From contig JAHLWZ010000175.1 of assembly GCA_020536535.1 (NCBI GenBank), forward strand, positions 1 through 33,630: 33,630 nt of DNA. The letters are read 5' to 3'. Position numbers and translations under genes: made by a program. The notes under the pieces are model-generated. The model was given only the letters and a program-made list of their open reading frames with translations. It made no database searches and was not told the DNA's origin. Below are positions 20,848 to 31,471 of the stretch, one piece after another (the first letter of the stretch is position 1; each line of letters begins with the position of its first letter). This DNA comes from Pelomyxa schiedti (taxonomy: Eukaryota; Evosea; Pelobiontida; Pelomyxidae).

Positions 20848-23800
20848 TTACAGAAAATCTACAATGGGAGGTTTGCAGTTAGGACTCTGCTGAAGGAATT
20901 CTTCAAAGCGTTCTACATGTTGCGCCCATTCACGCTTGGCTACCGGCACATATACATCATGCCGTGATGGCTTGATGGGTGGGTTGGTGCGGCCATTTGG
21001 TTGACCTTGGTGAGTGTTGATTGGTTCATTTTCTGTCTGCATCACCAATCCAAGATAGGCTTCAATTTGTGTATTGATTTGCCTTTAGACCGGTAATTAT
21101 AAAAGGGAACGGTAGGGCAAGGGAAGAAAAACCTATTTATGGCGTCCATGTCAAAGGACGGGTCAGACAAGTGGGATGATTTGGAAATCTTTCTGGACCG
21201 CTAAGAAGCATTAAAGAAAGGTTGAAGAAGTACTTTGAACAAAACCTGTAGTAGCAGGACTTGGTAGAAACCAGACCGAACCAAGTTGCTCTGATTGTGT
21301 TTTAATTGTTGTAAAGCATTGTGGGGATGCAGAGCCACAAACCCAATGTAAAAAGAAGAAGAGAAACCACCGGTTTAAGAGAAATTCAAGAAATAAAAAC
21401 TGTGAAAGGGTCACCAAAAAAAAAAATACTACTAAAAAGAACCAATCGGGATTCGAAAAAGAATAAATCTGCATGTTTATATAGAAGATTTAATACCTAG
21501 CTTCCCGGTTAAAAAAAACGGGTGGCAAATAAACTGTACTCACACGAACTAGCAAGCTGTGGTGATCAACATCAATTATCACTGTTGAGAATTGAGTTCA
21601 TTATCAGGACTTTAATTTCACACACCCTCAAAACCCTGGCACATGAACTTGGTGTCAAACTCACTACCGAGTATTTGCTTATGGCGTGTGAGGCACGTGA
21701 ACCAGCGGTCCATAAATGTGAGTGTGTCTGAGAAGAATTACCCCAGTTTAGAAGGGGTAGACAGGAAGAGGGTACCCAATACAGGCATGATGTCTAAGGC
21801 GCAAGTCTTTGCATAGAACAACCTAGTTCACCACTAAGAATGAGGGGAAAAAAAAATGTGTCAGAAAACCGTATCAACGCGTTAACAACTCTTTCTGGAT
21901 CAACTGAGAGTAGCAAGTCCTCAATTTCTACCAAGTATACACTATCCCCTGGTTTTTGATTGGTGTAGGATGATAAAAACGCCTGCACAAGGCTATGAAA
22001 TGAAGGCATCATACACCACTCAAATTCTCTTTTGTGAGTATTAGAAGAGGAAGAGGAAAGAGGAAAAACCCAAACCTACTAGCCACAAGAAACTTTGCGT
22101 GCAGGAGCAACTCTTTGAAGAAAACAAGGAAGGAATTCTTGAAAATCTCTATCCACTTCTTTTCAAGCGATGAATAATCTCAGAATAACTCATTTAAACA
22201 TACTGTTTTCTGTACTTCAATAAATGAAATGTCTTCTGAATCCGGCATCACCTGTTGGTAGAAGTAAACAATAGGTGTTGGAGAAAAGAGTACATGTTCC
22301 AACAATGAATGAAAAGGATCCCATTGGAAAAAACACGGAAAGAGAGATTGTTGAATATCAAGCTTGTCTATTTTTACAGTAACTGCAACGAAATACAGGT
22401 AAGAACTAACCAAGGTCAATGTTGGTGTCAATATATATTTCTGGGAGTGTGGGAAGAGAATTGGACAAAACTCTGCGAAAGCCTCATTTTTGCCTCAGTT
22501 AAGGCTCTTAATTCAATATATTTATGGTCAGAATACATGGTATACGGAAAAATAGGATCGCTAGAATTCTGCTAGCTGAGCGCCAATACATATTAGGAGG
22601 ATCAAGTTGAGACTCCATGGTTTGTGGTGCGTCCTAGAAATATTACTTTTTAATTGACCTGGAAGATATTACCTTCGGTTCAGATTCGCTACTATTACTG
22701 GAAGACCCCCCCAGAGTTGACAAGGAGGTAGTATTTGATTCGGGGGCAGCATTTAGTTCGTTAGATGCAGTTGGTGTTCTACCGGAGGGAATATGTTCCG
22801 CTGAAGAGGGTTTGTTTTCTTCAACGGTGGTTTCGACGATGTGTGAAACTTGTGATAGTCCGGTTTGAGGAGGTTGGTAAAGGGACAAAGTGGATATTGG
22901 GGTCGAGGAGAGTTCGATATTGGTTGAAGTTCTCTGGGGAGCTATATCCGTAGCCGGGATAGATGCAGATAGTTTTTTCAAAGAGGCCAGAAGAATATCA
23001 AGTTCATCTTCCCCTTCTGACTCCGCTTCCTCAAACTCACATTCATCATCCGAGTGTTGAGGCTGCATACCTCCCTGTGTGAGAACTTTATCCATTGTGT
23101 TCAAAGGATTTTTGCTTTCTTCGACACTGTTGTTCTCTGAGAAAAGTTCGGGAATAGGTGGGGGTACCGGAGGGGAAGAGGAAGGTAAGGGAGGTGAACC
23201 CGAAAAAGGCTGATCTGGTGTTGTCGCTGATCCTAGAGAAGGCACTGATTTATGCCTAACGATTTGGGTGTTATGGGAGGGATTGGAATGGGCCTGAGCT
23301 ATTTCATTATGTTGGGAGAGAGTATCTGGTTGAGGTTCTTTGGAAAGGTTCTGTGAAATTGCCTCTGTGGGTGCCGTTTGCGGTGGATCTGATGGCTCCA
23401 TATCCTGGGCGCATTTTACAGGGGGAGAGGGAAGTGGGTACTGGGGTGGTGCGTGCCGGGTTTGAGCTCTACAGGATGAAATTAATGGACGAATTTGTTC
23501 ACTTGATGTGGGGCCTTTGGAGGTTAGGATCTGGCTCTTCGACGGCCATATCGGCTGCGAATTTGATGATTCTTGTGGTGTTGGAGATGGCAGTTGTGAA
23601 AGTTGAGAGAGACTTGGTGAAGGTGTCACTGACAATTGTGACGGTTCTGAGGACTGGGGAGATACTTGAGAGGGTATAGTTATAGGCAATGAAGTGGACA
23701 CAATTGGAAGCTCAGGTGAGTTTTTTTGTACAGGTACAGGAGTGGGGGACCAGTGGATGGTGCTTAGTAGCCACTGAAGAGTGGAATACATGAGCTTTCT

Positions 23801-24817
23801 GTAACGAATGGATAACACAAAATCCAGGGAAACTTTGCATTGGGCAGCAGACTGCTGCTTTGGTATCGGGAAGTGCACCAGTTCGGGTCTGACAAAGAAA
23901 TCAGGGTCATAAAAAAAAAAAAAAATCCAAAAGTGATACCGAACTAAAATGACAGCCAGTGTACTTAAAAAAGTGAGTGGAATGTCATCACAAGGTAGAA
24001 GTTGCATTGCAGTTAGTAATTGCGCCCACAACTGAAAGAGACATTGGTTAACTACAGGTTCATACTCACTACCGGATACTTGGTGTTAGAAGGAAAAGTG
24101 AAGCTGATTAGAACAGTACTGTGTTTTATCTGTATCATACACATAGCTCAGTGACTCAGAAAGATTTTCTAGCAGGCTGGACATTTGAGAAATGACAGAC
24201 TTTATTTTTGGTCAGATTATTAAAAAGGGCAACAAGAAGGGACACACTTGTTTTTTTTCGGGAGCAGCTAATTGGGTGCAAAGACTTTCAAAACGGGGCA
24301 TTACATCCCTATTAACAAGGCTATGGAAGGATGTCGCCCTACCGTAAAAAAGAAGTTAGAAAGCTATCAACACACCAATGGCCACCTGTCCTAATGAATG
24401 GTTCCCCAACACACAATAAAAATGCCTGGTTGCACACCAATTTTTGTACTTGTTCGATTCCACAGTCTGCTTGGCGAAAGTTGGCAGCCTGAAGTGGCTC
24501 AGCACTCCTTTTTTCTTTCTCTTCTCACCTCCTGCTGTTCCGTTTCCCGCACTGCTTCCCACAAGTGAGTTCGCTCCGCCACTGTTCCCGCTACCACTTC
24601 CGCCCGAGTTTGTCTGCAAAGATCCCGTAAACGCCGGGCTCGAAGAAGAAGACGGCGGTGAAGATGCGGCTGCCGAGGACGCCGATGGCGCTGACGACGA
24701 GGAAGACGAAGACGGGGATGCGGGAACAAGACTAGTGCTTGAACTGCGCCTGTTTTCTTTCTTTGTCTTTTTGGTGCTGCCGATCTCCCACGTTAGTGAC
24801 GTGGCGCGGTGGTGCAT
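20848..24817 (-). CDS. large uncharacterised Ser/Pro-rich protein
   Basis: Not recognised. ATG at 24817 (MHHRATSLTWEIGSTKKTKK) leads into a Ser, Ala and Gly low-complexity stretch, then GEKRKKKGVLSHFRLPTFAK. Short exons with helical, Leu-rich text follow (NRDVMPRFESLCTQLAAPEK; SSLLENLSESLSYVYD; LWAQLLTAMQLLPCDDIPL). The largest exon (about 22670-23880) is Pro/Ser/Gln-rich and disordered, with an acidic patch (DDECEFEEAESEGEDELD) followed by LLASLKKLSASIP. The C-terminal third is again helical (FHSLLEHVLFSPTPIVYFYQ; VYLVEIEDLLLSVDPERVVN; NRQINTQIEAYLGLVMQ) and ends ERFEEFLQQSPNCKPP...VDFL at 20848. The helical parts suggest a HEAT/armadillo-like scaffold interrupted by a long disordered insert, but no motif names a family. 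That it is one gene rather than two is inferred from common direction and lack of a promoter-sized gap. Confidence 0.55.
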
Positions 24818-25056
24818 CTTCTAATTTTCCCTTTTGTTTTTTTGTTGTGTCTTTGTTTGGCGTCACTCCCCGGTCGGTCGTCGCGCTCGCGTATCGCGTG
24901 CCGTTTGGCGTGCACGTCGTTCGAACGACGTTTCCAAATTACGCTATTTTCTTCGCTTTCTCCCTCTATCTTTCTGTCCGATCATTTTCATCAATCGCTT
25001 TAGAATAACACAAAAGTTGCACACGGCGCCCAACTTGTGTCGCCAAAGCAAATGTT

Positions 25057-26846
25057 TCAAAGGCTATGGCCAATGGTAAGAGACGAGAATGACGAGAATG
25101 ATGGGAATGCTGATGAGAGTGATGAACCTCCATCAGGGGAAATGATGTACTGCAGTGAAAGAGCTATTGTGAGGCCCATAGTGATGAGGCAGAAGAGGTT
25201 CTGCCAAAACTGGAACGTGGGTATTGAGCTTACTGAAACTTGGCACTTCTGGGACAGCATAACCTTCATGTTGGTGTGGAGTTAGGTTTTATCATGTAAT
25301 TGCGGAAGTGGTTGATAGGAGTAGCGATACCAAAACTACCGCTGAAGGTGTTGCGCATTCAATGCACAATACCAGTTTAAAGAGCGGCTCGTCCCTGACA
25401 AGGCCCAGTAATATTCCGGCCACAACACAACCAAGACCTAGTTCAAGGTAAACAAAAGAAGACATCAGTTACTTCAGGGGCTCACATATCGCTAAGCAAA
25501 TGACGACTTTTATAATAAGGCAAGCTATCAAGAAGGTGAACCCTGGTACCAGTTAGAGGCATTTTTCCAATCGAGAAGCCATACCAAACTCTTTATTGTT
25601 TGGACCTTTGGAAAGTGTGCCTCCAAGTACTAGGTTACTTAGTGGTGTGCAAATAGCACCAATAGAGTTGCACAGAGTCCATACAAATCGTAGTGTACCA
25701 CCTTCAACAAATAAACTGGAAGAAATCGATCACATTCCTGCTGCTGAGTGTGGATAGTGACCTTTTGGTCCAAGGAATCAACCCTATAGTAAGGGAAAAC
25801 GCCAGAGATGCATTGTTGAGTGTCAGAAGTCTAGCTAGAGTCTCTTTCACCTTAAAGAGAGACTGAGGACACCTCGATGCCTTTTTTGGGGAGGTGATTG
25901 TCTCTAAATAGCTGCGTATGAAAAACGGAAGCCTAAGAAAGAGCGTGAAGGAGTACCATGTGAATTATCACTGGATGTCTCAACTTTTTCAAGTTCGACA
26001 TCATCTTCAGTATTTTTATAAAGCCTTTCGGCTGTATTCATATAATTGTATCCCCAAGTCCACATCAGAACAGTTTGGGGAACGCAAAATATCTGAAGAG
26101 ATTTAGGACAGACATAATGGGATAAAAGAGCATACAGTTATATATGCGAATCCTAAGATTTTATTGTTTACTGGGTCAGAGTTAAATGGTTCCACATTAT
26201 ACACCAAAAATTCCTGAAACGTGTGAGAGGAATCTTCCTTGGTTTGTCTTTGTTACCTACCACGATCATGTATGGGAGAAAGCCACAGTTTATGAACATG
26301 AAATTGAGGATTACAGCTCTACACTTTTCATCCAAACTCTCTACAGTAGAAGTCTTTGCTGTTGCAAAAAATCGTGTATGGCAGAGTACAAGTGTCAATA
26401 TTTTCGCGGCAATGAAACCAACTACAATGAACAGAACTGGGTACACGATTCTATGGGAAGGTAAATTGCCCTTGGGAGTTTTGTAAAGGTTACACTGCAA
26501 ATGAATTACGCACAATGTCCACCATTCCAAAATTGTATTTACATCAAGACCCACGCTCAATGTAGCAAAATTTAAGCACGGGAGTCCAACGTAAGTCACA
26601 ATCTGCAGAATTTTTACATTTACTGTACAATAGAAAAGTAAAATTAACTGTACTCGTTGACTGCAACGCTTGCTCTGGCATGAACTTGAACTTTACGAGA
26701 GCGGCACCACCAACACACGCGTAAACAAGCGGCAAAAGGGACAAGAAACCGGACAAAAACGCAGTCACAATCAGAGGCCTGGTAATACGTACGACTGATG
26801 AGATCTTGTTGTATTAATAATACACGAGTGTTACTCACAGTGCCAT
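25057..26846 (-). CDS. auxin-efflux-carrier-type membrane transporter (AEC/PILS-like)
   Basis: Multi-pass membrane transporter of the PF03547 type. ATG at 26846 gives MA, then a phase-2 intron, then LPLIVTAFLSGFLSLLPLVY and VGGAALVKFKFMPEQALQS. Family features: LPCLNFATLSVGLD (loop after the first helices), VVGFIAAKILTLVLC, LNFMFINCGFLPYMIVVG (the conserved asparagine/LP element), and near the end LVLCIECATPSAVVLVSLL, the second Pro-broken half-helix. Stop at 25057 after a Ser-rich tail. Several short introns break the middle part (25470-26160), where I could not fix every exon. Substrate unknown; in plants PIN and PILS members move auxin, but amoeboid members need not. It is transcribed away from the DUF1648-like gene through a 200-nt shared promoter carrying a palindrome. 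Confidence 0.8.
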
Positions 26847-26985
26847 CAGCCACAAACGAGGGAACGCAATATCCGGTTATGAGAACACATCACCAATGGA
26901 ATGAATACCGTTATCTCCCCTACAAGTAGACTGAGGAAGCTTCAAGGTCACCTCGATGCTATTCCAATCGGTACCTGCATTCACC

Positions 26986-27006
26986 ATTCTTTAGGCCCTA
27001 AAGAAT
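26986..27006. promoter_or_regulatory. 10-bp inverted repeat in a divergent promoter
   Basis: Arms ATTCTTTAGG and CCTAAAGAAT are perfect complements around a single C. It sits between the divergent starts at 26846 (minus) and 27047 (plus), 140 nt and 41 nt away. A dimeric regulator site is the simplest reading. A similar shape (CTTTCAGG / CCTGAAAG) occurs in the divergent promoter at 31439-31456. Confidence 0.5.
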
Positions 27007-27046
27007 CCTGGCCAGTGAGATCCAGAATGCGGAAACAAGTTCGACG

Positions 27047-27671
27047 ATGTCGGTTGGGTTTGTTGTTGCGGACTGTGCTGTGATGTCGGCTGTCAACGTG
27101 GCGATGTATCCACTGCTGCCTCGTGACATACCTGTTCACTTTGATTGGCGTCTCAGGCCAGATTGGGTGACACACAAGGCTGTGCTCTTCGGCGCACTGG
27201 ATTTGGGCTTTGGTGAGTGATGGATATTCATCCAAACAGTTTGGCGGCACGCTAAATAGATACAGGGTTGAGTGAAGTGTTGGAAGGAAATAACTAACAG
27301 GTTCCCCTTGCTACACAGTTTTACTGGTGGCTTTGCTGTGGTACTGGATACCTCACAAAATACGAGAGAGCAGGGGCAGATGGGCCCAGCCAATGAAGAT
27401 ACCAGACCGTGACTGGTGGGCACAGAACCCGCGGCGGCAGGAGGCTGCGAAATTGGCCATGATCAAGCGGATGAGACTGCTTGGAGCCGCTGGCGGCCTG
27501 TGGATGGCCTCGCTTCTTGCACTCAGTGCCTCGTATCAGTTCGGCGTTGGTCCTGGCTGGATTGTTGCTGCGGCTGTCGTGTGGCTTGCGTTTGTGCTGT
27601 GGTGGGCAATCAGTCTGAATCCCCATTTGAAGAAACTGAGAAGGGAACTGGAGAGGGATGAGAATAATTAA
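27047..27671 (+). CDS. DUF1648/SdpI-like small membrane protein
   Basis: ATG at 27047 encodes MSVGFVVADCAVMSAVNVAM, a hydrophobic first helix, then YPLLPRDIPVHFDW and RPDWVTHKA. That segment is the DUF1648 signature (YPxLPxxxPxHF/W with a following W-x-x-K). One intron at 27213-27318 (106 nt, phase 1) joins GALDLGF to VLLVALLWYWIPH. Two further helices (LLGAAGGLWMASLLALSA and GWIVAAAVVWLAFVLWWAIS) precede a charged tail ending ELERDENN, TAA at 27669-27671. About 172 residues, four transmembrane helices. DUF1648 is chiefly bacterial (it includes SdpI-type immunity and signalling proteins), so bacterial origin is possible. Function in a eukaryote is unknown to me. Confidence 0.78.
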
Positions 27672-27760
27672 TGCTGAAGAGGCCCACTGTGTTCACAACA
27701 ATGAGAGTGTGAGTGAGAATCAACACGAGACAAAAGAAAATGTTATGTTTTATGCCTTCT

Positions 27761-28936
27761 TTAGGCATAGCACAGATAAAAATGTATCATCTGCAGTTCC
27801 ATAACATGCAGACCCTGTGCGTAGCTATTCACTCCCAAGCGTGGAATTGTGGCAGCACAAGCCAAAGCAAACACACAACGACTCTGGTGCACTTCCAGTA
27901 ACTGCCTTACAACATGGCCAACGTACCTCCCGTGGGGCAGTTTGTAAGTAAAGTCCCAGTGTCTTGCTGTGTTACGTGCAAAACTATAAAGTGATGAAGA
28001 TGAAGCCACAACTTCAAACAAGGGAACTCCGCTGCCCGCAATTGCATTAGGGTTGTATAGTGGAGACTTGCTGAGTATATCCAAAAATTCAGGTGCAAGG
28101 GCAGCCATTTGGATGGTGGAGCCAACCATTGTTTGCGTACACCTCTCAAGGAGGGACTTGGCCGTGGTGTCTTTAACATGTGATAAGCAAAGAAGGTGAA
28201 TAGCAACCACAACACAGTATGTGATGCTGGAACAACCGTTGGTGGTATCCAGAATTTCAGTTGCAATGGCATTGACGTGACCAATGCAACTGTTGGAGAT
28301 GCGCACAAATTTCTCCTTGAGAGACACAGCGGCGACGTGCCGTGGCTTCGTCGAGTAAGACGAGAATATCAAAATATCTTGCAAGGCAAGCTGCATAGTT
28401 TTTGTGCACTCCACAGCGCCACACTTCGCGAATTCGGCCGTCAATCCAAGAGTCTTCCCACAGGCGAAAAGTTGCTCGATTGACATCTTGCTGACAACGT
28501 TCTTCGCAGCAAAGGCGTCGCCCAACGTCTGCCACGTTGCCAGTGCCCTCACCAGCCTGGCGGCCCTCCCCGATCTCGACTCTGATGCCGGCGCTGGCAA
28601 CCACCCCTGGATATTGAACTTGGGGTTCCTCACCACCGCCTCGACCGCGGTCCAGTGCGCCCCCCGGGCCGCCGCGTACTCGAGCGGGCACACGGGCGCC
28701 CCGTCCATCTCCAGCGACGCCGCGTTGGGGTCGAAGGCCCCGTCGGCGGCCAGCACGCACGCCGCCGTGCCGCACCACGGCTTGCTGCAGCACGCGGCGA
28801 AGCGGAAGGGCAGCAGCCTCGCCCAGTCCTCCGCCGTGCTCCGTGCCTTGAGGTGCGCAAGAGACTCGCCCGTGGTGATGCCCAACTCCACCAGGTTGCG
28901 CTCCAGCTCGGCAACACACTCTTGTACGGCATCCAT
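27761..28936 (-). CDS. uncharacterised single-exon protein
   Basis: One uninterrupted frame of 391 codons from ATG at 28936 (MDAVQECVAELERNLVELGI) to TAA at 27761. Not recognised. The N-terminal third is alanine-rich and has one ankyrin-like pass (PVCPLEYAAARGAHWTAVEA). The rest reads as paired helices (MSIEQLFACGKTLGLTAEF; CVVVAIHLLCLSHVKDTTAK; PHGRYVGHVVRQLLEVHQ), suggesting an alpha-solenoid. No transmembrane segment or signal peptide. The 5' half is strikingly GC-rich (about 28600-28920) compared with its 3' half and its neighbours, which makes long antisense frames; these are shadows. Lack of introns in an intron-rich region is notable. The last 35 codons are the least certain, because a splice near 27935 cannot be excluded. 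Confidence 0.7.
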   Translation of the reverse strand: MDAVQECVAELERNLVELGITTGESLAHLKARSTAEDWARLLPFRFAACCSKPWCGTAACVLAADGAFDPNAASLEMDGAPVCPLEYAAARGAHWTAVEAVVRNPKFNIQGWLPAPASESRSGRAARLVRALATWQTLGDAFAAKNVVSKMSIEQLFACGKTLGLTAEFAKCGAVECTKTMQLALQDILIFSSYSTKPRHVAAVSLKEKFVRISNSCIGHVNAIATEILDTTNGCSSITYCVVVAIHLLCLSHVKDTTAKSLLERCTQTMVGSTIQMAALAPEFLDILSKSPLYNPNAIAGSGVPLFEVVASSSSLYSFARNTARHWDFTYKLPHGRYVGHVVRQLLEVHQSRCVFALACAATIPRLGVNSYAQGLHVMELQMIHFYLCYA

Positions 28937-29399
28937 TCACGTTTTCTTTAGGCTAAAATGGACAAGTGGTTATGTGGTTCTGGCACTTGAAGCGCGAGAT
29001 AAAACAAAAGGGAAGACTACAACAACAAAAGACTTTCTTATTTGTTACCAACTTTCCGGGTGGTGTTTGTTTTGTGTGCTAGAAAGGTACCACAAGGGTG
29101 TGAGTAAGTGATGTGGATAAAGGAAAGGTGTTTGGTGGGAGTTACCACTAACCAATCAGAAGGTATCCAGAGTCAAGCAGAGGTCCAGGTCAACGGTCTG
29201 TTTCAAGAAAAAGGGTGGAAAAGTATTCAAGACTGTTTGGAAGGTCACACCTTAAGGGGACTGCCACACCCTTGTGCAAGGATGTGGGGAGTTGCGTGTT
29301 GGTGGGAGAAGAAGAAATCTACAAAATCATCCTGATGTTTTTTTTGCTTTTTTGGGTAATAATAATACAGGTGAGAAGTGAGTTGACGGGAATCATAGA
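28937..29399. other. intergenic region upstream of the single-exon gene
   Basis: 463 nt with no supported gene. It contains the promoter of the gene starting at 28936 and the 3' flank of CudA-like gene 2. A CCAAT-type element (ACCAATCAG, 29152-29160) is present. A short plus frame from 29108 is not conserved-looking. Confidence 0.5.
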
Positions 29400-31304
29400 T
29401 CATAAAAGTCTTAGTATGTTTGAGTCTATGTCTCCCGTATTTGTAAAGTAGCCAGGATCAACAAATAGTTCAGAGTATGACGGAACCGGAGATTGGCACG
29501 GTGCTCTGAATGGATCCTCAGCCCAGGTACTAGTAGAGTCCAGTGAAGTGCAGGTATTGTCTTGTACGTCATCCTGTTGTGTGGCAGATTTAATCTCAAA
29601 TAGGCAGGAAGGTGAAGATGTGGAGGGGTATTCTGCTGTTAAGGAGAGAGGGAATAGAGGTGAACACACATTGGTGAACAAGTCGTCAATCCCTGAAGGT
29701 GATGTAATGCTTGGTGAAGACGCCGGTGTGGAAGAAGGTGATAGCGGCGGGTGAGTTGGTGAGGGGGACATGGCCGGGGGGGTTTCTAAAGGCGAAGTTT
29801 CATACGAGAATGTGGATACAAGTGGGTTTGGGGTCGGCAATGAAGGCGGCCTTGCACAAATAGGTTGTTGAGAGGCAACCAGACCAGACTCGTAGTATGG
29901 AACCGCGGTATAGCAAGGTAATAGCACAGCACTTGCTAGGTTGTCCAGTAGGGCATGCCAAGTGGGTACTCCTACTTTGCCTTGGCAGGAAAATAGTCTG
30001 TTTATTCGTTCTTGCCTTTCTGCTGGGGGTGTGAGAAGATAAGCTTGAAGTAATGCCTCCAAAGATTCCTCCAGAGAAGACTTCACAAACTCGCTTCCTG
30101 ATTCAACTTGCAAGTTCTCCTGGATCTGATTGTTCGGGAAGGAGTCAGTGATTGGGGAAAAAATGCTAGGGGTAAAAGTAGGGGTGCTGACTTGGTGTTG
30201 GGAGGCTGCGACCCCACAGCTCTCATCTACTTCCAATTTTCTCTCTACAGTACACAAAATCGGTGTGGGGACTGCTGTGTTTGTTGTGTTGTGAGCTGGG
30301 TGAGTGCCCTTACACATTTGTGATTCAACCTGGTTTACTGCGTCTTGTTGCTGTTCCTGGTTGTTAGAGATTTGAAGTCCTTGTGCTGGAACTTGTGAGG
30401 GTAAAGGCGTTGCTACTACCAGTGAAGGTGAGCAAATATGAGGAGGCGGAACTACTGTGATACAATCCAAAGGCTTGACTTCCACGCAACACCTCTTGGA
30501 ACTCCTTTCAGCTGCCTGAGACGGTATGGTCCCTCTTCTGCGTTTCCCCAAGGCGCTGGAGTTGTCCTCCTCAATTAACTCTCCTTGTGCTGTCCTCGTT
30601 CTTCTCCTCCCACCGCACTTGCCCTGAGTTGGTCTTCTCTCCTTGTGCTGGGTGTCAGCTTTGGAAATGACCCTGATTGCAGGTGACAGGCACTGGTAAA
30701 CTGACTCCGAATTAACAGCTGCGAAACGAACGCGGAAAGCGGAATCCTCATGCTGACTGGTAAGGACTCGCAATCTCATCTCAATCTTCACGTTAGTGCC
30801 AGAGCCTCGCTTGTCAACAAAAGCAGTAGTGTCCAGTGGCGAAGCGCGGATGTAGTCTACAGGCTTGAGTTCTGCAGAGTCGTAGACGAGCTGTGCTGAG
30901 ACCGTAGCTTGCCGTAGGTCAAAGGAGGACTCGAGTTCGGCAATGTATGGAGCGTTTTTGACAACCACGAGACGGACGGAGCTGTCGTCGGGGTCGAAAT
31001 CAGGCAGGGAGCAAACTGTAGTGTTCGAGGGTTGTATTCTCTCGCGATACAACGAAGTTATCGAGCGGATCTTGAGAGCTCTGTTTTCTTTGGCGGGCGA
31101 GATCGCGCCGTACGCTGGCGACAGCGGAGGTGGCGGCGTTGTCGAAATTGTGGAGGGAGACGAGATCGGTGACGATGCGGCGACGAGTTTGAGTGGTACT
31201 GCCGACTCCTCGCTTTCCTCAAAATTGGTGGCGTTTGTGTATACAGGTGATGCGGATGCGGATGCGGAAGATCTGCGGCCGGTGTTCTTTCTTGTGCCCT
31301 TCAT
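29400..31304 (-). CDS. CudA-like transcription factor 2 (intronless)
   Basis: Paralogue of the factor at 1862-3858. The frame extends further upstream only to a TTG, so the first ATG at 31304 (MKGTRKNTGRRSSASASASP) is taken as start; stop at 29400, 634 codons with no intron. A disordered Ser/Thr/Pro N-terminus is followed by the same core: RLVVVKNAPYIAEL, VSAQLVYDSAE, VDYIRASPLD, MRLRVLTSQHEDSAFRVRF and AIRVISKADTQHKERR. Two basic stretches follow (GKCGGRRRTRT and ALGKRRRGT), likely nuclear localisation or DNA-contact regions. Residues 270-634 are largely Ser/Thr/Pro/Gln-rich, with one folded-looking part (SSLEESLEALLQAYLLTPPA, ERINRLFSC). It lacks the RKRNMNESLVDSLGRIEQ coiled coil of its paralogue. 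CudA naming is from memory; DNA-binding role is inferred. Confidence 0.76.
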   Translation of the reverse strand: MKGTRKNTGRRSSASASASPVYTNATNFEESEESAVPLKLVAASSPISSPSTISTTPPPPLSPAYGAISPAKENRALKIRSITSLYRERIQPSNTTVCSLPDFDPDDSSVRLVVVKNAPYIAELESSFDLRQATVSAQLVYDSAELKPVDYIRASPLDTTAFVDKRGSGTNVKIEMRLRVLTSQHEDSAFRVRFAAVNSESVYQCLSPAIRVISKADTQHKERRPTQGKCGGRRRTRTAQGELIEEDNSSALGKRRRGTIPSQAAERSSKRCCVEVKPLDCITVVPPPHICSPSLVVATPLPSQVPAQGLQISNNQEQQQDAVNQVESQMCKGTHPAHNTTNTAVPTPILCTVERKLEVDESCGVAASQHQVSTPTFTPSIFSPITDSFPNNQIQENLQVESGSEFVKSSLEESLEALLQAYLLTPPAERQERINRLFSCQGKVGVPTWHALLDNLASAVLLPCYTAVPYYESGLVASQQPICARPPSLPTPNPLVSTFSYETSPLETPPAMSPSPTHPPLSPSSTPASSPSITSPSGIDDLFTNVCSPLFPLSLTAEYPSTSSPSCLFEIKSATQQDDVQDNTCTSLDSTSTWAEDPFRAPCQSPVPSYSELFVDPGYFTNTGDIDSNILRLL

Positions 31305-31438
31305 TTGGGTGTCGCGTGGCGTGTTGGTTGTGTGGCGATTTTTTTTTTTGTTTCTTTGTGACAAATGCTGGTTTTTTTTTTCCGTGTTGCGAATAATAAA
31401 AATATTTTGAGTAATTGCCGCAGTTGAATCAGAAAGGA

Positions 31439-31456
31439 ACTTTCAGGCCTGAAAGT
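31439..31456. promoter_or_regulatory. 18-nt perfect palindrome in a divergent promoter
   Basis: ACTTTCAGGCCTGAAAGT is its own reverse complement. It lies 135 nt upstream of the CudA-like 2 ATG and 290 nt upstream of the transporter ATG. Shape resembles the 26986-27006 palindrome. A binding site for a dimeric factor is inferred. Confidence 0.5.
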
Positions 31457-31471
31457 CCACCTACTTGGCAT

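Noticed and set aside
21139-21204. short plus-strand frame of 21 codons with ATG (MASMSKDGSDKW)
   Set aside because: The opposite strand reads SDPSFDMDAINR in frame with the C-terminal exons of the large minus-strand gene, so this is a shadow.
22643-22720. read-through end of the large exon to a stop at 22643
   Set aside because: A 39-45 nt intron after EPK restores a frame that continues DAPQTMESQLDPP, so the stop is intronic.
28404-29111. 235-codon plus-strand frame
   Set aside because: Antisense of the GC-rich single-exon gene; the minus frame is longer, has an ATG and reads as a normal protein.
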